From positions 310,001 through 374,000 of the forward strand of contig JAQGDQ010000022.1 of NCBI GenBank assembly GCA_030141605.1: DNA of 64,000 nucleotides, given 5' to 3'. Below the pieces are notes generated by a model. The model saw nothing but the letters and a program-made list of their open reading frames with translations. It did not search any database and was not told the origin of the DNA. Positions 61,288 to 64,000 of the stretch are shown here, piece after piece. The position numbers and the translations under genes are program-made. The DNA is from Tubiluchus corallicola. Its lineage: Eukaryota; Priapulida; Priapulimorpha; Priapulimorphida; Tubiluchidae. Positions within the stretch are counted from its first letter, which is position 1, and the number at the start of each line of letters is the position of its first letter.

Positions 61288-61754
61288 GAATGTATCAACA
61301 GCATCTCTTAACACATAGTATAACTTTAATGTGATGGTCTGGTTTTCCCATACCATCCTGGTAGTGTAATTTCTTGTAAGTTTTACCCTTTTTAAGTTCA
61401 GAACAGCCACCTTCAATGAGAGAGAGGTAACAATTAATGAGAAAAAGGTAACCATTAATGACATTAATTTTGATTATGTATGTGTATAATAAGTGCAGAA
61501 GATTATAAGTTTCATTGTGTTGGAGTCCCACCTGTTAGCAGAAAAAGTTGTTTTTGTACTAAAAACTATCTTAATCTAAATGAATATTGAAATTGAACAG
61601 TTTTGTTTAGCTAATCATGTACCTTCTTTTGGAATCTGGATTTTGATTGGCTTCCTTTTAAATCAACAGTGCCAAAAAAACTGTACTGAATGACCTGAGA
61701 TGTGACGTCATTCGTCATTTTAACGTCTTGATCTTGTTCTGTATAGACATACAT
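61288..61754 (-). CDS. Two candidate coding exons, unknown protein
   Basis: 61754-61623 (44 codons from an ATG) ends at a GTACATG donor. 61410-61288 (41 codons) starts after TTCATTGAAG-type acceptor sequence and ends at a perfect GTAAGT donor. Both are phase 0 and together read 85 residues without a stop (VIQYSFFGTVDLKG, RNYTTRMVWENQTITLKL). I do not recognise a family. They could be the 5' part of a minus-strand gene whose other exons I cannot find, an alternative WDR17 leader, or chance. No further exon was found between here and 59264. Confidence 0.25.
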
Positions 61755-62029
61755 GTTTGTCCAGGGACATTGTGAATCAAAGTAGTTCTTACCATAAAAT
61801 CATCACGGTTCTAGTGAGCTACATATACATGCTGTTTCAACTTTCAATTGTTGCATGCAGGGACGAGTTAGCATCCATTAAGATAAGGTATGGAGACTGA
61901 AGGGCCCCTACTTACAAACATCGAGTCTGTTCTGTAATTAACTGATCAATGCATGTGAATGAACGTTTTCCAGTTGAAAGTCTCAGAATAAATCATCCTA
62001 TGCTAAAGGCTAAATGGTTCCAGGATCTG

Positions 62030-62160
62030 TGGAGTCAAAATCTAGCCAGAATGGAGATCGGAGTTAGTGGAAAGATTCTAGCCAGAGCGGAGACAGTGGT
62101 TAGTTGGAATGGAGTCAGAGGTTAGTCAGAGCAGAGCAAGCAACAGCTAGAGTGGCGACA
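62030..62160. repeat. Drifted minisatellite, CTAGCCAGAATGGAGA unit
   Basis: Variants of TCTAGCCAGA(A/G)(T/C)GGAGA followed by GTTAGT recur about every 25-40 bases. Confidence 0.5.
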
Positions 62161-63060
62161 AAGGCTTCATGAGTAAAGAAGGATCAAACGAAGTGGCAAG
62201 CCTCATGGCAGCTGAAGAAATGAGTAACTTCTCTTATTTCATTTTTACCACTGGTCAGTTTTTGGATATTTGTAAAAGTTCTGGAAATTTTGTATGGGCT
62301 GGGATGTTCACAAATTATTATTGATTAAAATGTTTTGATATTATTTTTATAGCAGAATAGTATTTTACTATTTGGTGTTTTGACTAGTCTGCTTCTCTAA
62401 AACTTGATGTGTTTTTCACGCAAACAATCACATTAGGGGTATCTCAGCAAAAGAACACCACACTTTTCTTCAAAAGAAAAAAGCCTTAGTTGCTCATAAA
62501 TAGTTTGATTGTGTTAAAGTCCATACGGATCATTAGTCCCAGTTGGCTATCACCTAAATAGGGCTAAATCATTGCGTAGCTCATAATCGGAATGTAAAAG
62601 TAAATATTTGCATGGTAACTGTGAGTTCTAATGTTTTTAATTTTGTAATTTATATAAATCATTATATGGACCTGTAAATAACAGTAAAGCTAGAATTTTA
62701 CTCACTATAAAAAGATCTTGCCCTGCAAAGCCTTTCACTACCTTAGATAATTTCAACATGGTGACGTGGGGTGGAAATAACATCCCTCAAGCAACTGCAT
62801 TTAGTACATAATACGTGACACATCCAAGTGATTTACAACACTGTAAATTTCTGTTTTTTTTAAAAAGGCAGTGGCTAAAGGTACGGATTTGTACTTGTCT
62901 TTTCTGATCCGTATTCGTAGTTATTTTGCAACAAATACGGATCCGTGCTTTTTGTGACATTTACAAAGCATACGGCGTTTGACCATGTGCCCTGCACATC
63001 GTTGAAAAGTACATGCCCTCTTCATGAAAATGGTGATATGGCATTATACAGCCTGTAGCC

Positions 63061-63092
63061 GTACCATTTTTCTTCGGTACCATTTTTCTTCG
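63061..63092. repeat. Perfect 16-bp tandem duplication
   Basis: GTACCATTTTTCTTCG occurs twice head to tail without mismatch. Confidence 0.95.
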
Positions 63093-64000
63093 TGATATAA
63101 TAGTTACACTGTAAATATTAGTTAGTCTGCTTTTATTGTCTTGCAAATTGTTAGCTTTGATTTAGTGTTGCATAAGCTACCAATTAATAGTTTGTTTGCT
63201 TTATTTTATTTATTGTTACAAAAACTTTAGTATTTTGATGTGTAGTAGGCCAGTTTGCAAGAGTTTAAATCTTAATGTGTTATGAATTTCTTAGAGTGCT
63301 GTAATATGATGACCTACCAGCCTGTATTTTTCTATAGAGTGTTGTGAATGCGATAACCTACTAACTGTATTTCTCCTTAGTTTGAGTTGTGATTCACTGA
63401 CTTGTCAAACATAGCAAAAATTTCTAGTCTTTATGTAATATACAGTAGGTCCAATTTATAAGAGTTGCTGAATTGTTACATGCACCTGTTGCCAGGTATG
63501 CTATGAATATTATAACATGCTACTATTACTTGCTTGGTTTATTATTTTGTTTGTCATTCTAAACATTTTAAAGCATCTTTATGTGAACCAGGTCCCATAT
63601 TAATTAGTTATTTTATTATTTTGCTTATCAAAGCTGTACAAAAGTCAATGACTGCCATATTCCAATTCAATTTTTGTAGTGTTTTATACGTCATTTCTAT
63701 TAAAAAATAAAAAGACCATTTTTCAAATTTGCATTTAACTAAAGGCTGCAATAAGTATAATTACGTTCGATTGTTACATTAATCCACTTTATATTGAGTT
63801 AAAACATCAAGTTACTTCACTTTCTCTGTGATTCCTCGGGGCTAAAGGTTTGAACAGGGCGAGACTTATAATGTGTAATGTATAAAGCTAGTTCATGAAA
63901 ACTAGTTAATTCGCTGATTAGAAAGCAATAATTTCTATTTGTGAATTAAAACCTAAATTTTGTATCCTTAATGCCGAAAAACAGTTACAAAACTCCTTAC

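Larger units (their letters stand above)
61755..64000. other. Right-end spacer, no gene seen
   Basis: AT-rich DNA with repeats only: a drifted minisatellite at 62030-62160 and a perfect 16-bp duplication at 63061-63092. No spliceable coding series was found. Confidence 0.5.

Overview
The window is nuclear DNA from an invertebrate animal. It is AT-rich, its genes are split by many phase-consistent GT-AG introns (mostly 0.2-1 kb, some 4-5 kb), AATAAA signals follow stop codons, and introns and spacers carry SINE-like, LINE-like, fold-back and microsatellite repeats. A cysteine-rich C-terminal domain of the short-chain collagen C4 type, known from sponges, cnidarians and some molluscs, argues for a non-vertebrate. 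I cannot fix the phylum from this window.

Layout. 1-2078: spacer with a CAAGTG-rich stretch. 2079-3611 (+): four-exon gene for a small secreted or surface protein with one VWC-like ten-cysteine domain (192 aa). 4791-15458 (+): nine-exon gene for a 398-aa predicted type II membrane protein with a furin-type site, 13 Gly-X-Y triplets and a short-chain collagen C4-type domain. Its large last-but-one intron may hold a 2.7-kb TTAA-flanked element. 16948-29512 (-): 18-exon formin of the INF2 (inverted formin 2) type, 984 aa, with a DID-like N-terminus and FH2 domain but no visible proline-rich FH1. 33088-59256 (-): 29-coding-exon orthologue of WDR17, 1301 aa. 59257-64000: mostly repeats and spacer, with two phase-compatible candidate minus-strand exons at 61288-61754.

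The collagen and formin genes converge tail to tail (1.49 kb apart). The formin gene lies downstream of WDR17 on the same strand, 3.6 kb away. The four genes are not an operon or a functional cluster: two look extracellular or cell-surface (VWC-like, collagen), one cytoskeletal (formin), and one is an intracellular WD40 scaffold. I see no CRISPR array, prokaryotic operon or intact tRNA/rRNA gene.

Exon models were built by hand from splice sites, frame continuity and remembered family sequence; each complete model has a total coding length divisible by three. Most interesting are the possibly degenerate FH2 surface plus missing FH1 of the formin, the very short membrane-tethered collagen, 5S-rRNA-derived SINE-like copies in two genes, twin composite microsatellites flanking one collagen exon, a 21-nt microexon in WDR17, and intronic copies of the tail of the first WDR17 coding exon.
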